Positions 61,623-64,000 of a DNA stretch of 64,000 nt are shown piece by piece. Position 1 is the stretch's first letter, and the number at the start of each line of letters is the position of its first letter. A model generated the notes under the pieces. The model worked only from the letters and a program-made list of their open reading frames with translations, made no database searches and had not been told where the DNA came from. The stretch is taken from positions 54,835,237 to 54,899,236 of the forward strand of contig NC_016133.3 of NCBI RefSeq assembly GCF_000005505.3, written 5' to 3'. Source of the stretch: Brachypodium distachyon. Its lineage: Eukaryota; Streptophyta; Magnoliopsida; Poales; Poaceae. The translations under genes were made by a program, and so were the position numbers.

Positions 61623-63267
61623 TCTCCCGGTCGCCGGAGTCCGGACGGTTGGTCGGTCCCGTCTCCCTTAGCTACTATACGTGCTAGTATGTATGCATGC
61701 GTCATCATCACCATCGCCATCGCCCCATGAACAGTGCTCGGCATTGCTTTCATGCATCCACCCATCAGCATCAGCATCATCGCCATGCATTGGTTTCTGT
61801 CAGCATCCATCGCCGGGCCATCCTGGCGTTAGTTGAATAGGGCTTTTCTTTCATTTCCCTTTTTTTTCTTGTCTATTAATTAATTGGTTCCCCCTAAGGT
61901 TTTTGGTTTGTATAGAGGAGAGAGGGTGAGGAGGGCAGGAGAAATAGATGAATCAATCACAGAGTGGTTGTTGCATTGCGGTTGCTTGCAAATTAGGTAG
62001 GTGAGAAGGAGAGCTAAACCAGCAACAGAAGCAGCAGAGGGAGACAGATTTAGGGAGGAAACTTTGCAGCTAGTCAGTCAATTAGAAAAGAGGGTGTGTT
62101 CTAAGGAAGAGTGAATTTGTTGGTTTGCTAAGTTAGAAAACTTGTGTCAAGTAGCCGTCAGGAGGTTGGAGGAGGGGGATCATCCATCATAGTCAGTTTA
62201 TATTGGAGCTTGGTGTACTCAACTCTGAATATTCTTTTTGCAGTTCATCTATGTTTAGGGATTTATAAGTGTTATTTGGTTTCTACACTAGTGTTTACCT
62301 TTTTATTAGCCATTAATGGTAGTTCCTCTCCTTTTTTTTCCCTCTTGTCTCTCATGGCTTGTTGCCTCTATACAAGTTGTGATCACCTAATCAGAGGAAT
62401 TATAATCCTTGGGCACTTCCTCACCTGTTTGTGTACTGCTGACACTACTGTAGATACTAAAATGTGCCGGATCAGTACAATAAATCAACAAACACACATG
62501 ATGCAAACTGTTGCTGACAAATGAGGAGGTGTATAGGGACAATGCACATGGCCAGATTGAAGGCACACTCGTATGTGGCCTGTCCATCTATAATGAATTG
62601 ATGGTTGATGGCAATGAACATTCCCCCTGCTCCAACCGAGATGGACAGACGCTGCAATTTGACACCTGTACCATGTGCTCGAGTTCTACACATCTCTCAC
62701 ACCTTGCAGCCATCCATTCAAGTCATGTAAAGAGATTCATCACCCACATGGTGGAATTATCACTTTCTCCCTGTTCCGTTGACAGGCTCCACGGCGAACC
62801 AGACAGACCATACAAAGAGCAGAGTCTTCGTCGAAACCGAGGCCTCTTTAGATCGTCTCGCAGCGTGCTAATATGGGCCGGCTCCTGAATCAAAAGTTCT
62901 AGCAGAATGCTATGCGTTCTTCACAAATGACCACTTCAAATGTCCCAAAGAGAAAACTATGGTGACACTTTCAATTGCCCGACACAATATAAACTTCCGT
63001 TGCCCGACACAATTACGAAAACAAAAATGTATAGAAGGAGACATTGAACGCAAGCCACTTTTGGCTACATCTTTATAAATCCAGAATTAACATGGAAAAA
63101 TCAAAGCTAAATACAGGTACATTGCAGAGCGCACGATGTAAAGAATTTATGTATCATGTCCTGATGGAATGAAAAAGAAAACGAACGACATATGGGGATC
63201 AAATTGTGTGACGCAGCCCGTAGCTTCTGCAAAATGCAATATCGATCAATGCGAGAGCACTAAAAAC
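61623..63267. other. convergent 3' flanks of GATA and glycosyltransferase-like genes
   Basis: 3' UTRs of the two convergent genes and the sequence between. A CATCATCACCATCGCCATCG-type imperfect trinucleotide tract lies at about 61700-61790. No coding or RNA gene is supported. Confidence 0.5.
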
Positions 63268-64000
63268 TCAGAAAGCGGTGCAGTTATTGGGCAATCCGGT
63301 GACGTGGTCGACGGAGACGAGCTGCGTAGCGACGCAGCTGATGACATCCTGCCGGAGCTTTCCACCGGCGCTCTTGAGCCCCTTGATAGACACGGCCTGG
63401 TTGAAAAGGTTAAGCACGGGCAGCTTGGACGCCGGGGGCATCTTGCCTCCGGGCAGCAGCGCCGCAAAGTCGTCGGCGATAAGCGGCACCTCGAAATCTC
63501 CCTTGTCATGCTTGAGCTTATTATCCTTGGCACTGATATGCGCCCCTGGCTCCATGTGATTCGTGGAGAAGCTGGTCTGGTTGGGGAAATTCGGGTAGAG
63601 GCTGACGTACCCTCTGAGGTACATCATGTCGATGAGGAACTTCTTCCAGGACGCCTGCCATCCGTTGGTGCGCGACCTCGGGATCTGGACCGGGTTCGTC
63701 TTGGCGTCCTCCGTGAAGCGCGCCGCCATGTAGGCGTAGAACTCGCGCCAGTGCTTGGGGAAGAAGACGGCGCCCCAGCTGCAGGGGAGCTGGTGAAGGT
63801 AGGGAGTGTTGGGCGTCCTGTGGAAGAACTGGGTCGCGTTCCACCGTGGCCGCTCCTTGGTGACCTCCACGAGCCGGGGCGTGTAGAGGGAGATGGAGGA
63901 GAGCTCCGGGAGGGAGATTGAGGGGTCGTAGTGGTAGGCGAGGAGCGCGTATTTGATCCAGAGGTAGTAGTATGGGGACACCTCGATGTCGTCTTCCAGG
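63268..64000 (-). CDS. plant glycosyltransferase-like protein, C-terminal part (partial at window edge)
   Basis: Open reading frame without introns runs from the window edge to a stop at 63268, giving the last ~243 residues. At the edge the frame reads LEDDIEVSPYYYLWIKYAL; an acidic EDD next to SPYYY is typical of GT-A fold glycosyltransferases that bind a metal and nucleotide sugar. Further on are FFHRTPNTPYLHQLPCSWGA, VFFPKHWREFYAYMAARF, SRTNGWQASWKKFLIDMMYL, FSTNHMEPGAHISAKDNKLK and a C-terminus ending LPNNCTAF. I recall this wording from a conserved, intron-poor land-plant family (Arabidopsis At2g04280/At4g12700 type) whose enzymatic role is not established to my knowledge. Donor, acceptor and membrane topology cannot be judged because the N-terminus is outside the window. 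Confidence 0.8.
   Translation of the reverse strand, partial: LEDDIEVSPYYYLWIKYALLAYHYDPSISLPELSSISLYTPRLVEVTKERPRWNATQFFHRTPNTPYLHQLPCSWGAVFFPKHWREFYAYMAARFTEDAKTNPVQIPRSRTNGWQASWKKFLIDMMYLRGYVSLYPNFPNQTSFSTNHMEPGAHISAKDNKLKHDKGDFEVPLIADDFAALLPGGKMPPASKLPVLNLFNQAVSIKGLKSAGGKLRQDVISCVATQLVSVDHVTGLPNNCTAF

Noticed and set aside
61447..61810. Alternative frames over the GATA zinc-finger exon
   Set aside because: Shadows of a conserved coding exon with no motif of their own.

Overview
The window is nuclear DNA of a monocot, almost certainly a grass. Intron-rich genes have very GC-rich first exons, Stowaway-type MITEs ending in CTCCCTCCG recur, and a Tat-lineage Ty3/gypsy retrotransposon is present. 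Gene spacing (seven complete genes, one partial gene and one truncated gene copy in 64 kb) suggests a compact genome, perhaps a Pooideae species such as Brachypodium. The species itself is inference. I rebuilt the exon structures by hand from GT-AG borders, phase continuity and family motifs.

Gene-rich left half (1-28.7 kb). In order: a HAL2/SAL-type PAP phosphatase (-); a PIG3/zeta-crystallin-type quinone oxidoreductase (+) with a decayed, 5'-truncated tandem copy 3 kb downstream; a small membrane-anchored coiled-coil protein I do not recognise (-); a 17-exon ABC1/UbiB atypical kinase (-); the mRNA decapping enzyme DCP2 (-); and a GNAT acetyltransferase (+). DCP2 and the GNAT gene are divergent across only 351 bp between start codons. 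These are housekeeping functions (adenosine phosphate turnover, redox, organelle kinase, mRNA decay, acetylation) with no sign of a functional cluster.

Repeat-rich middle (28.7-57 kb). This holds no host gene I can support. It contains a solo LTR with a perfect 5-bp target duplication, several Stowaway MITEs, and a three-layer nest in which a tRNA-headed SINE-like retroposon and a Mutator-type MITE both sit inside one Stowaway MITE. It also contains an 11.8-kb Tat-type Ty3/gypsy element. The element carries a decayed gag-pol with a second RNase H domain. On the opposite strand it carries a gene whose introns are still readable. Its 3' LTR has lost its 5' half.

Right end (57-64 kb). A GATA zinc-finger transcription factor (+) has an inferred 5'-UTR intron and a minimal upstream ORF. 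At the edge is the 3' part of a plant glycosyltransferase-like gene (-) that continues beyond the window.

The most interesting observations are the spliced antisense gene in the retrotransposon, the internally duplicated exon in the ABC1 kinase, and the datable MITE/SINE/MULE nest. No wholly new biological system is claimed.
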